From: Candidatus Poseidoniaceae archaeon
Lineage (GTDB): Archaea > Thermoplasmatota > Poseidoniia > Poseidoniales > Poseidoniaceae
Direction of reading: 5' to 3'
Length of the DNA: 36,603 nt
Assembly (NCBI GenBank): GCA_028353405.1
Contig: JAOMOG010000016.1
Coordinates: forward strand, 1 to 36,603
How positions within the stretch are numbered: position 1 is the first letter of the stretch; every line of letters starts with the position of its first letter. The position numbers and the translations under genes are program-made. Under the pieces are notes generated by a model, which saw nothing but the letters and a program-made list of their open reading frames with translations, was not told the origin of the DNA and made no database searches. This document shows, in pieces, positions 7,426-15,868 of this stretch.

Positions 7426-8568
7426 ATGGGTTTACTGGAAGTACAACATTTGGTTAAATACCCTCCATTTGAGGCACATAGATTAGTCGCATCAGAGTTG
7501 CCAATCTCAAAGAATAATGAAATCCTCGCAGATGATATTGACCTACAACAGGCTTTAGAAATTGTTTCAAAATCAATTCCAAGTTTCAAAATTGGAGAGA
7601 AATCAAGTTGGTTGATAGAGCGAAGATATTTGTTTGATGGAGATACAATCAAGCATGAAGTCTATGATTATGGTGTCGAGGACGATTCAGAGTGGCCAAT
7701 AATAGTAGAAAAACAACGTAGAGGGTGGTACTTAACTCCTCATCCAATACATGCAACTGCTAGAAGATTCATCAATAGAGTAGTTTATGTTCTACTGCTT
7801 TCACTTCTATATTTGTTCATCGAACCTTTACTTCATTCAATAGGAATTCCCGGAATCGGAACTGAAACTGTTCGTATAGGACTACTTGATTACCCGTTAC
7901 TGGCATTGGTAGTAGTACCGCTCTTTTTTATTCCTCTCGGATTACGTGTTGCAGCAAATTTCAGTGATTTACAAAAACAAAAACGATTCCTCTCCGATCG
8001 ACCCTTGATTCCAGAAATAGAAATTATCGGTGACGCAACCGCTGATAAAAACTTGAAATTAGAAGTTAAATTTGAGAAGATATATGATAATTGGAAATCA
8101 ATTTCTGTTTATTGGAGAGTAGGTGCACTACCCCCAGCTAGGGATGCCGTTTTTTCAGCTTTGAATCGTACAATTGAAGGTCAACCACCTCCCGGGTTAA
8201 CTACCAAACTACCACACCATTGGGAAGTGGGCTTGGATGATGGAACCGGGGCAGGAGAAGATTCTCCAATGCAACGACAAGGGGTGAGAGGTGGGCTATT
8301 TTTACGTCCTATGCGCGTTATGCAATCTGGTGGTAAAGTTGAGCACAGTGAGGGTGAAATCGTTCTGAATAATCCACAAAACTCATGGCCGGGAACCACG
8401 ATAACCCCTCTTGTGAGAATTCATTGGGAAATTATAGTTCAAATTGAAAGAGAAAATGAAGGTCCTTTATTGTGGGTCGAGCCACTTAGAGTGAAACATT
8501 CCTCCGAACATGTTGAGCAGAAGACTTTGATGGTCAATGACGGTAGAACTGAGTCCAATATTATTTGA
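7426..8568 (+). CDS. Unknown membrane protein, two transmembrane segments
   Basis: A 380-residue protein I do not recognise. An N-terminal soluble part (about 1-115) is followed by two strong hydrophobic segments (about 120-142, VVYVLLLSLLYLFIEPLLHSI, and about 152-175, YPLLALVVVPLFFIPLGLRV), then a soluble domain of about 200 residues rich in beta-strand pattern (WKSISVYWRVGALPP, TPLVRIHWEIIVQI). The two segments look like a hairpin that leaves both soluble parts on the same side. ATG 7426 is preceded by GAGGG, 8 nt before the start. It directly follows the geranylgeranyl-reductase-like gene, which hints at a membrane or lipid role, but no function can be assigned. Confidence 0.75.
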   Translation: MGLLEVQHLVKYPPFEAHRLVASELPISKNNEILADDIDLQQALEIVSKSIPSFKIGEKSSWLIERRYLFDGDTIKHEVYDYGVEDDSEWPIIVEKQRRGWYLTPHPIHATARRFINRVVYVLLLSLLYLFIEPLLHSIGIPGIGTETVRIGLLDYPLLALVVVPLFFIPLGLRVAANFSDLQKQKRFLSDRPLIPEIEIIGDATADKNLKLEVKFEKIYDNWKSISVYWRVGALPPARDAVFSALNRTIEGQPPPGLTTKLPHHWEVGLDDGTGAGEDSPMQRQGVRGGLFLRPMRVMQSGGKVEHSEGEIVLNNPQNSWPGTTITPLVRIHWEIIVQIERENEGPLLWVEPLRVKHSSEHVEQKTLMVNDGRTESNII

Positions 8569-8616
8569 TGCCTGTTATGCAACACATTGAAGGGTTGGCT
8601 TAATCCATGCAAATAC

Positions 8617-11600
8617 ATGGGCAATCAGCGTAGTACTGCGGTGATTTTGATTTTCGTGATGTTGAGCGCTGGTTGTTTCGGCGCTGCAGATGATATCGCC
8701 GAGGAAGAGATAGTTCCTGCAGTCAATGAATTGAGTCTCAGTGTACTGTTTATTGAAGCGCAATCGAGTGCATTATTAGGTGAGATTGTGAGTCTTGAAA
8801 TTTCAGTTCAAAGTCAAGGGGAAGGGGATTGGCTCGCTACAGTTTTAATTTATCCAGAAGTTGAATTTGCTATGACACAATCTGATGATAGCGTAAATAT
8901 TATTTTCATACCAAACGAAATTGTTAGTTACAGTATTGCGGCGACATTTGAGGCAGCTAATGCAGAAACAATAATTATTGATAGTCCAGTAATTGCAACG
9001 CATGAAATATTGGTTTCACCTCCTGTTGAAGGTGCACCAATTTTGAATTCTCCACCTCTATTATCGCTAGAAGATTTTGGATTAATATGGGTCTCAGGCT
9101 CGATTACACACGATTACATAGATAGTTGTTCTTTGAGTTACTCGAGTGAGGGAGATCAAGGTCAAGTCGATGTAAAATCTGATGGAACTTGGAAAATGCT
9201 CACTGAGTTATATGATGGCGTGGCAGAAGTAACAATCACACTTGTCGCAACTTGTGGAGAATGGACAGTACTTAGTGATACATCAACGACAACTATCATT
9301 GTTGAAAATGCAGGAACTGATGCTGATGGTGATGGAATCCTGGATGAGAATGATAACTGTCCTAATGGTATTGGAGAAGCCGAGGGTTGGATTTCTTCTA
9401 CTACAGACGATATCGATTCTGATGGTTGCAGGGACCGTGATGAGGATGACGATGACGATGGTGATGGGATTGAAGATGTCAATGATAATTGCCCTAATTC
9501 TGTCGGTTGGATAAGTACCTTAGATGCAGATTATGATCAAGATGGATGCCATGATGAATCTTTTGATTTGGATGATGATGGTGATGGCGTTAACGACTTA
9601 GATGATTCCTGTCCGATGGGACTAACTGGATGGACTTCTAATCTATACAGTGATTGGGATGGCGATGGATGTTCTGATTTAGATGAAGATGATGATGATG
9701 ATAACGACCAAAGAAATGATACTATTGATTCATGTTCTAAGGGATTAACTTCTTGGATTCGAGATGAATTGAATGATTTTGATAATGACGGATGCTACGA
9801 TAGTTCCGAGGATGATGATGATGATAATGATGGAATAAGTGACTATAATGCAACTGGTGCAATATTAGATCTTTGCCCACGTACTCCATTATCTGGCATT
9901 GATGTTGACGAAGATGGTTGTGCATCAATTGAGAGAGATAGCGATTCCGATGGAGTTCACGATTTCTATGATATGTGCGAGGGGACTCCAGCCAACATTG
10001 TAGTAAACGCAGTTGGATGTGCCGATATCGATGATGATGGTATATTTTCAAATGTCGATATTTGTCCTGATACGCCTCAGCGTTGGACTGCAAATAGTTC
10101 TGGATGCGCAGTTATTCAACAACCTATTGCTTGGACTTCAGCAACAACATTGAATGGTCCAATGCAAGAAGTGCCACATTTCAGTATCCCCACTTTGGAT
10201 GGAACATTCTATTTTGAACAGGTTTGGAGTGGAGAAGATGTTTACTTATTTATGTTCAAATATACAAATAGTGATGGAAGCTCTAATTCTGCCACATGGG
10301 GTCAAAACCCTGGGAAATTAATTCGCGCTCTTCCAGATAATACACACTTGTTCTTCGGCTCATTTGATTCAACTTATCACAATGATGTTACTCAGCGGAA
10401 ATCGGCTGTAATTGCAGCACTAAACCCTTCAGAGGAAACAAAATGGCAAGATAGAATCCACTATATTGACCAACGTGCAAGCAGTATAGGTGGAGGATTA
10501 GGTCAAATGATTAATTCATTCAACAATCCAGCATACATGGGAATTGACCGATTCCAACTTTCTCGCGAAGTCGGTTCATTCTATGATTGGCCAACCCAAG
10601 CAAATGACCCAAGCCATATCGCATTTGAACCAGTTCAGTGGAATGTTGAATTCCCAACAAAGGTGAGAGAATTAGACCCAGCTGTCGAAGTTGTAACAAT
10701 TATGGATTTCCAAAATCATGCTGGTGGCTGGAGTGGCGGATTCAGTAGTTTTTCAAATGCTACATTTGACTTAACAAATAATATCAGTTCCTATGATACT
10801 CTCGAAGTATTTCATGAGCATGCTTGCCCTGATAGGGAAAATAGGCATAGCAACTCCGACGGTAGTTCAGGCGGCTGTCACGAATGGGATTATCTTGCAA
10901 ATCTGTATATTTGCAATGCTCAAAATAGTTCAGTGTGTAATACTGAAATTATGCGATGGATCACCACATATGGAAGAGAAGGTATGTGGCTAACCGATAT
11001 TTCACCATACTTGTTCATGATAGATGATGGAGAAGACCGGCGATTCAAATATGGTGGTGCCAATAAGGGTGATTTAACAGTAAAATTCCTCTTCAGTAAT
11101 TGGGGTAGTGGTGAGCGCTCGTATGAAGCTGATTACGCATTCTCTGGAGGACAATTCGATGGAACATATAATAACGAATCTAAGTACGATAGACAGATGA
11201 ATTTTACAGTACCATCGTGGGCAACTAAGGTATCATTGGTTGCTACAATTACAGGGCACGGTTTCAATAAAGATGCTGCTAATTGTGCAGAATTTTGTGA
11301 TCATGAACATCACTATTACATGAATGGAAGCCACACCTATGAATGGCATCCAGTTGCTCATAATCAAGCCAATGGATGCAAGGTTGAAATCGCCAATGGC
11401 GTTGTTGCAAATCAATATGGTTCTTGGCCATATGGTCGAGCTGGTTGGTGTGCTGGCCAGGATGTGAAACAGTGGACCTACGATATCACTTCATGGAGTA
11501 ACATGGATGGTGGAAATAATCATCTAACCTACAGAGGTTTGTACAATGGTCAAGAATATACTCCAAGCGAAAATATTGGAAATGGTCAACGTGAGATTAG

Positions 11601-11643
11601 AGCTGTAATCTATGTGGTCTATTCTGCTCCAACTATCAGTTGA
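8617..11643 (+). CDS. Secreted lipoprotein: calcium-binding TSP3-like repeats and PNGase F-like domain
   Basis: A 1008-residue surface lipoprotein. The N-terminus has a short signal peptide ending in the lipobox LSAG-C20 (VILIFVMLSAGC). Residues about 235-500 are tandem Asp-rich thrombospondin type 3-like repeats of the form DxDxDGxxDxxDxCP. Residues about 690-1008 resemble peptide-N-glycosidase F, the enzyme that releases N-glycans by cleaving the Asn-glycan amide bond. Matches include CHEWDYLANLYICN (D758 aligns with PNGase F catalytic Asp60), CAEFC (E892 aligns with Glu206), and GC...SWPYGRAGWCAGQ with the family disulfide Cys. The position of Glu118 appears to be Ser827. The region between (about 505-690) is unassigned. 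ATG 8617 gives a proper signal peptide; a TTG at 8587 is in frame. Its stop abuts the stop of the convergent mqnC. Confidence 0.85.
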   Translation: MGNQRSTAVILIFVMLSAGCFGAADDIAEEEIVPAVNELSLSVLFIEAQSSALLGEIVSLEISVQSQGEGDWLATVLIYPEVEFAMTQSDDSVNIIFIPNEIVSYSIAATFEAANAETIIIDSPVIATHEILVSPPVEGAPILNSPPLLSLEDFGLIWVSGSITHDYIDSCSLSYSSEGDQGQVDVKSDGTWKMLTELYDGVAEVTITLVATCGEWTVLSDTSTTTIIVENAGTDADGDGILDENDNCPNGIGEAEGWISSTTDDIDSDGCRDRDEDDDDDGDGIEDVNDNCPNSVGWISTLDADYDQDGCHDESFDLDDDGDGVNDLDDSCPMGLTGWTSNLYSDWDGDGCSDLDEDDDDDNDQRNDTIDSCSKGLTSWIRDELNDFDNDGCYDSSEDDDDDNDGISDYNATGAILDLCPRTPLSGIDVDEDGCASIERDSDSDGVHDFYDMCEGTPANIVVNAVGCADIDDDGIFSNVDICPDTPQRWTANSSGCAVIQQPIAWTSATTLNGPMQEVPHFSIPTLDGTFYFEQVWSGEDVYLFMFKYTNSDGSSNSATWGQNPGKLIRALPDNTHLFFGSFDSTYHNDVTQRKSAVIAALNPSEETKWQDRIHYIDQRASSIGGGLGQMINSFNNPAYMGIDRFQLSREVGSFYDWPTQANDPSHIAFEPVQWNVEFPTKVRELDPAVEVVTIMDFQNHAGGWSGGFSSFSNATFDLTNNISSYDTLEVFHEHACPDRENRHSNSDGSSGGCHEWDYLANLYICNAQNSSVCNTEIMRWITTYGREGMWLTDISPYLFMIDDGEDRRFKYGGANKGDLTVKFLFSNWGSGERSYEADYAFSGGQFDGTYNNESKYDRQMNFTVPSWATKVSLVATITGHGFNKDAANCAEFCDHEHHYYMNGSHTYEWHPVAHNQANGCKVEIANGVVANQYGSWPYGRAGWCAGQDVKQWTYDITSWSNMDGGNNHLTYRGLYNGQEYTPSENIGNGQREIRAVIYVVYSAPTIS
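9316..10110 (+). repeat. Asp-rich calcium-binding repeat region (TSP3-like)
   Basis: Degenerate tandem coding repeats based on GAT-rich codons encode repeated DxDxDGxxD loops with spaced Cys and 'D.CP' ends. At least six units are recognisable. Spacing varies between about 35 and 50 residues per unit, so this is a protein repeat, not a simple satellite. The loops are expected to bind Ca2+ and stiffen a stalk. Confidence 0.8.
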
Positions 11644-12834
11644 TTACTGAATAGGAGTAGGTGCTTTCATAGAGGATACTTCTGCTGTTAGTATAGAAGT
11701 TGGAAGTAGATTGTAGTCAGAATCCCTTCTCATGGGCTTGAATCCTGCCCTAAAGATTACATCTTGTAATTCTTCTTCACTTGCGCTTAGTTTTGTAGTA
11801 CCTGATGCAGAAACAACGTTTTCTTCCATCATGGTAGAGCCAACATCGTTAGCACCACCAAGTAATGCCATTTGAGCGACTGCAACACCCATTGTTGGCC
11901 ATGATGATTGAATGTTTTCAATATTATCAAGGAACAGACGAGATACCGCTACATGGCGAAGATATTCACTTGAACCTGCACCTAATTCGAATTTGTTTTG
12001 CCCTTTATTGCGCCTTCCAAAACTGTTTACTTCAAGTTGAACTGGCCAAGCGATAAATGATGTAAATCCTATCTTGTATTGTTGTAAAGATTGGTCCTGT
12101 AATTCTCTTAGTCTAAGCATGTGTTCGACCCTCTCGATCGCACCTTCACCGAAACCAAACACATTCGTAGCACTAGTAGTTAATCCAAGAGATTGTGCCT
12201 CTTGCATAACTCTAAGCCAATTCTTCGGAAGGCCTTTTTTGGGAGAAACATCATTCCTAACCGACTCAACTAGCATTTCTGCTCCACCACCAGGAAGACC
12301 ATGCATTCCAACAGATTGGAATTTTTTGAGAACTTCAAGGGTCGTCAAACCACTAACTTCTGCAATGCCTTCAATTTCAATAGGTGAAAAACAATCTAGG
12401 TCAATAGTTGGGTGATTTATTACTAGTGAAGAAATTAAATCTTGATACCATTTTATCGGCAACTCAGGATTTACTCCCCCTTGCATCAAAATTCTACTTC
12501 CACCAATTTCTTCCAATTCCACTATCCTTGCGCTAATCTCTTCAAACGTTTGAGTATATGTCTCCGGATGGTTTGGAGGGCGGTAAAAAGAGCAGAATTG
12601 ACAATTAATTGTACAGACATTTGTATAATTTATATTTCTGTCAATTAGATAAGTTACATTTCCTTCAGGGTGCATAGATTTTCTTCTAGCCATTGCCGCT
12701 GCCATTAATTGATGCAATGGAGCGTTGTCATACAACTCAATTGCCTGTTCAGGAGACAATCTATATTCAGAACTATTCGTTTTTGACCAATCGGCCTGTT
12801 GCTTTAATATCTGAATCCAATCCAATCGGAACAC
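11644..12834 (-). CDS. mqnC: Radical SAM cyclase of the futalosine menaquinone pathway (MqnC-like)
   Basis: A 396-residue radical SAM enzyme that best fits MqnC, which cyclises dehypoxanthine futalosine to the cyclic product in menaquinone synthesis. The [4Fe-4S]-SAM motif C-TIN-C-QF-C (Cx3Cx2C) lies in VTYLIDRNINYTNVCTINC, and 'RNINYTNVC..C.FC.FYR' is the MqnC wording. Next come MQGGVNPELPIKWYQDL, FSPIEIEGIAEVSGL and LPGGGAEMLVE, all as in MqnC; then FGFGEG.IE..EH and the FTSFIAWPVQLE segment. CofH (F420 synthesis) and MqnE are the nearest alternatives but differ in these motifs. The GTG start follows the TAG of pepP directly (TAGGTG), so it is the last gene of a tight four-gene minus-strand run. 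The stop abuts the convergent lipoprotein gene. Confidence 0.78.
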   Translation of the reverse strand: MFRLDWIQILKQQADWSKTNSSEYRLSPEQAIELYDNAPLHQLMAAAMARRKSMHPEGNVTYLIDRNINYTNVCTINCQFCSFYRPPNHPETYTQTFEEISARIVELEEIGGSRILMQGGVNPELPIKWYQDLISSLVINHPTIDLDCFSPIEIEGIAEVSGLTTLEVLKKFQSVGMHGLPGGGAEMLVESVRNDVSPKKGLPKNWLRVMQEAQSLGLTTSATNVFGFGEGAIERVEHMLRLRELQDQSLQQYKIGFTSFIAWPVQLEVNSFGRRNKGQNKFELGAGSSEYLRHVAVSRLFLDNIENIQSSWPTMGVAVAQMALLGGANDVGSTMMEENVVSASGTTKLSASEEELQDVIFRAGFKPMRRDSDYNLLPTSILTAEVSSMKAPTPIQ

Positions 12835-14208
12835 CTACTCGAAGTCTTTTCCAATCAATGATTCCAAATCTAAAATAGTTTTAGGACAGTCTTTGGTTAA
12901 TACATCTGGATCAGTAGAAGTAACAAGAACATCATCCTCTATACGGATACCAATATTTTCATATCTTTCTGGGCAATCAACATCTGGCCTCCAAGCTCCA
13001 AAATATAGTCCAGGTTCAACGGTTAGACACATTCCTTCTTCAAGCAAACGTGGTTCACCATTCGGTTTGTATATCCCAACATCATGGACATCCAAACCAA
13101 TCCAGTGTCCGGTGTTATGCATGTACCACATTTTGAGTTGGCCATTTTCCATGCATAGGGCTTCATCTAAAGTTTGAGTAATTACACCTAGTTCAATCAA
13201 TCCTTCAGCTAGAACTCTTCTAGCAGCCTCATGAGGGGCGTTGTAGGGCCTTCCTACTCGGCATTCATCAATCGCTGCTAATTGTGCATTGAGAACGAGT
13301 TGATAAATCTCTTTCTGAGGAGTGGTGAATTTTCCATTTATTGGCCAAGAACGAGTGATATCTGCGGCATAGCCGTTGTATTCTGCACCAGCATCTATCA
13401 ATATAATCTCACCATCTTGACAGATGTCATCATTTACAGTATAATGTAAAACAGTTGCATTTTCCCCACAACCTACTATTGAAGGATAAGCCCATCCACT
13501 TGTTCCAGCGTAAGAAAAGAAGCCCTCGATTACCGATTGTAATTGATACTCTCTTCTACCCACTGCGGAATGACGCATTGAGATCTCGTGTGCGAGTGAA
13601 CTTATTTGTGATGCATGGCGCATTTGAGAAATTTCTGCTGCAGATTTTCTCAATCTTAATTCTGCTATTTTTGCAGAAGGGTCTTCAATAGAGATTGGAC
13701 CATTTCCGAACTGTTGGCGACCTCTATCTCTCCTTTCAATGGCATCGTTGACCATGTTGTCCACGAATGAATTGATACCACTTCTAAGCAAGATTCGATT
13801 TGCTTTAGCAATCATTTGTGCTAATATTGTGGAAGCATCTTCTATTGAATGTGCAGAATCAATTGCCCATCCTTTTAATGCACCCTCAACACCCTCTCTT
13901 CGACCTTCCCATATCTCTTTGAGTGTATCTTTTGGTTGAACAAATAGTGTGACAATCCACGATTCTCCATCATTATGTGCTGTCATTAAGGACTCCGGAT
14001 CTTTCCAGCCGGATAAATAAAGCATATCGCTGCTACTACGGTAAGGGTAATGGACATCATTGGAACGAGTAGATTCCATGTTTGGGCAAATAATTAACAG
14101 GTCATCAGGCCTCAACTGCGACAACAATCTACTTTGCCTTGAACGAAACTCATCGATGCTAATATCTGCAGGTTTTTCACCAATCTGCAACATCGCCGTC
14201 TCGAACAT
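12835..14208 (-). CDS. pepP: Xaa-Pro aminopeptidase (aminopeptidase P family, M24B)
   Basis: A metallopeptidase that removes an N-terminal residue before proline. The N-terminal creatinase-like domain holds NDVHYPYRSSSDMLYLSGW, typical of aminopeptidase P. The C-terminal pita-bread domain carries the five dimetal ligands: two Asp in IDAGAEYNGYAADITR, His in MHNTGHWIGLDVHD, Glu in LTVEPGLYF and Glu in GIRIEDDVLVT. The length of about 457 residues is normal. No signal peptide is seen, so it acts in the cytoplasm. The start is uncertain: ATG 14208 is chosen, but GTG 14247 (2 nt after the upstream stop), ATG 14232 and ATG 14193 are all in frame. It is translationally coupled to mqnC and downstream of two surface-protein genes, suggesting a shared transcript. 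Confidence 0.9.
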   Translation of the reverse strand: MFETAMLQIGEKPADISIDEFRSRQSRLLSQLRPDDLLIICPNMESTRSNDVHYPYRSSSDMLYLSGWKDPESLMTAHNDGESWIVTLFVQPKDTLKEIWEGRREGVEGALKGWAIDSAHSIEDASTILAQMIAKANRILLRSGINSFVDNMVNDAIERRDRGRQQFGNGPISIEDPSAKIAELRLRKSAAEISQMRHASQISSLAHEISMRHSAVGRREYQLQSVIEGFFSYAGTSGWAYPSIVGCGENATVLHYTVNDDICQDGEIILIDAGAEYNGYAADITRSWPINGKFTTPQKEIYQLVLNAQLAAIDECRVGRPYNAPHEAARRVLAEGLIELGVITQTLDEALCMENGQLKMWYMHNTGHWIGLDVHDVGIYKPNGEPRLLEEGMCLTVEPGLYFGAWRPDVDCPERYENIGIRIEDDVLVTSTDPDVLTKDCPKTILDLESLIGKDFE

Positions 14209-14249
14209 AATGACAGCCAAGGGCCACCCCATTTTCAACCGTTGCACTG

Positions 14250-15845
14250 TTAGATATTATCTTCAGCGGATTTGTTGGCCCATATGTCATCTTCAATGGT
14301 ATCTGTCGATATATTATTTTGTTCTCCATCCACATTTTTGCCCCCGCCCCATTTCGGGATATCCCCGGATGATGCCGAACCTCTGGATTTAACGATCATG
14401 TTTCGCATTACGATGAGTCCAGATATCAATGCAGTCAATCCAATAATTACAATTATTGCCAAGGAATTATCATCTTTACCAATTTCTTCTTCAACAAAGA
14501 ATGTAAAATTAATTTGTGATTCTGCTCCATCATTATCAGTAACCACTAGTATTACCTCTTTATGTCCTGAAAATGAATAGTCGGCTTGAGTTAATATTGA
14601 ATTTCCACTTAACACAGCATTTCCATCTATGTACCACACGTACTGCAAAGTGTGTATATCATCTAATGTGTCTGAGCTTGCAGAGCAATTTAACACCCAA
14701 TTATCCGTATTTGCAGGAGTTAACAAACTACCATTGTTAACTTCAAAACCATCCAATGTAAGGTGTGCATGAGGGGCACTGTTTGATACAGTGAATGAAT
14801 GATTAGTGGTAACAAAGTGACCACCTATATCCCTTACAAGTAAATCAATAGTCCACTCTCCTGAAAGGGTTGGAATTAAATTCAATGAATAATCATCTTG
14901 AATCTCTTCATTTGTAGGACTGCGTACCTTACCATCTGGTGAATGAATCATCCAAACGATATTTTCACTCGAACCACTGTAGCCATCATCGATAAAGGCT
15001 GAAATGAAAATAGTTTGAGATTCTATAACCTGTCCTAGTCCACTTAAATTTACTATTGGCGCATGGGTGTCAAGAACTATAGCTAGAGTTTCAGTGTTCG
15101 AATTCAATAACAAGGCATCAGTAATATAAAATTCCAATTGATAAATACCATCCTCAATTTCCATTTGCAATGGGTCTAACGTAATTGTAACTGTACCATT
15201 GTTATCAGATTGATTGAATGTTATCGGATGAAAGTCCTCAAAACAAACCCCATGAGGTGCTTCGCAAATGGTGGAAAAAACTGTAACTCCAGTGTGATTG
15301 ATATTCGATGTAACATATTCTAGTTCTATTGAAACTGGCTGTTCACCGACTATTGTCGTCTCATATTGAAGATCTAATATCATTGGTCTATGCTCTGATA
15401 CTCCAAGATAAACAATGATTGATTTTGTCATTGGGTCTAATCCATTTGGAATTGAAACGGTAAGCAAACAAGTGCAATTAATTTCTGCAATATTAATTTC
15501 AAGTGTCCAATTCCAAATATTTTCAGATACTGGGGTGACATCACTAAAGTGTGAACCTGAATCCTCAAGGTTCCAACCTGAAATCCCATCACCTACATTC
15601 CATAATTCCCATGTTGCTTCACTTGGAGCAAGTGTAGTTGTTCCATTTAGAAGTATATTTTCGGTGAAATGAGTACCATCTTCTTGCTGGATAACTAAAC
15701 TGTAAGTATCTTCTTCAATATGATGCGCAGAGACAAGCATAGCAAGTGTCGAAATGCCAAACAGGAGGCATACTAGGAAGGTTGCAATCGACCTACCTTC
15801 GCCCATGTATGTCGTTGCAATGCTATAAGACATCAAGTTTAGCAT
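14250..15845 (-). CDS. Membrane-anchored surface protein with Ig/PKD-like domains
   Basis: A protein of about 531 residues with an N-terminal hydrophobic signal (SIATFLVCLLFGISTLAMLVSA), a long extracellular region of beta-rich, Ig- or PKD-like character (patterns such as WELWNVGDGISGW, NFTFFVEEE and the PKD-like YVWYIDGNAVLSGNSI), and one C-terminal transmembrane helix (LAIIVIIGLTALISGLIVM) followed by a hydrophilic cytoplasmic tail of about 50 residues. No catalytic motif is visible. It lies between the giant calcium-repeat protein and pepP in the same tight run. The start is uncertain: ATG 15845 is used, ATG 15806 (MGEGRSIATF) gives the most classical signal peptide, and a TTG at 15863 is also in frame. 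Likely a cell-envelope or adhesion protein. Confidence 0.75.
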   Translation of the reverse strand: MLNLMSYSIATTYMGEGRSIATFLVCLLFGISTLAMLVSAHHIEEDTYSLVIQQEDGTHFTENILLNGTTTLAPSEATWELWNVGDGISGWNLEDSGSHFSDVTPVSENIWNWTLEINIAEINCTCLLTVSIPNGLDPMTKSIIVYLGVSEHRPMILDLQYETTIVGEQPVSIELEYVTSNINHTGVTVFSTICEAPHGVCFEDFHPITFNQSDNNGTVTITLDPLQMEIEDGIYQLEFYITDALLLNSNTETLAIVLDTHAPIVNLSGLGQVIESQTIFISAFIDDGYSGSSENIVWMIHSPDGKVRSPTNEEIQDDYSLNLIPTLSGEWTIDLLVRDIGGHFVTTNHSFTVSNSAPHAHLTLDGFEVNNGSLLTPANTDNWVLNCSASSDTLDDIHTLQYVWYIDGNAVLSGNSILTQADYSFSGHKEVILVVTDNDGAESQINFTFFVEEEIGKDDNSLAIIVIIGLTALISGLIVMRNMIVKSRGSASSGDIPKWGGGKNVDGEQNNISTDTIEDDIWANKSAEDNI

Positions 15846-15868
15846 TGAATGCTTAACTTTCAATGAGA

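Noticed and set aside
9162-10093. Minus-strand open frames opposite the lipoprotein repeats (Ser- or His/Arg-rich)
   Set aside because: They are reverse-complement shadows of GAT-rich calcium-repeat codons, with low-complexity composition and no start signals.
11644-12834. CofH (F420 synthesis) for the radical SAM gene
   Set aside because: The motif wording around the cluster and GGVNPELPIKWYQDL fits MqnC better, though CofH stays a minor alternative.
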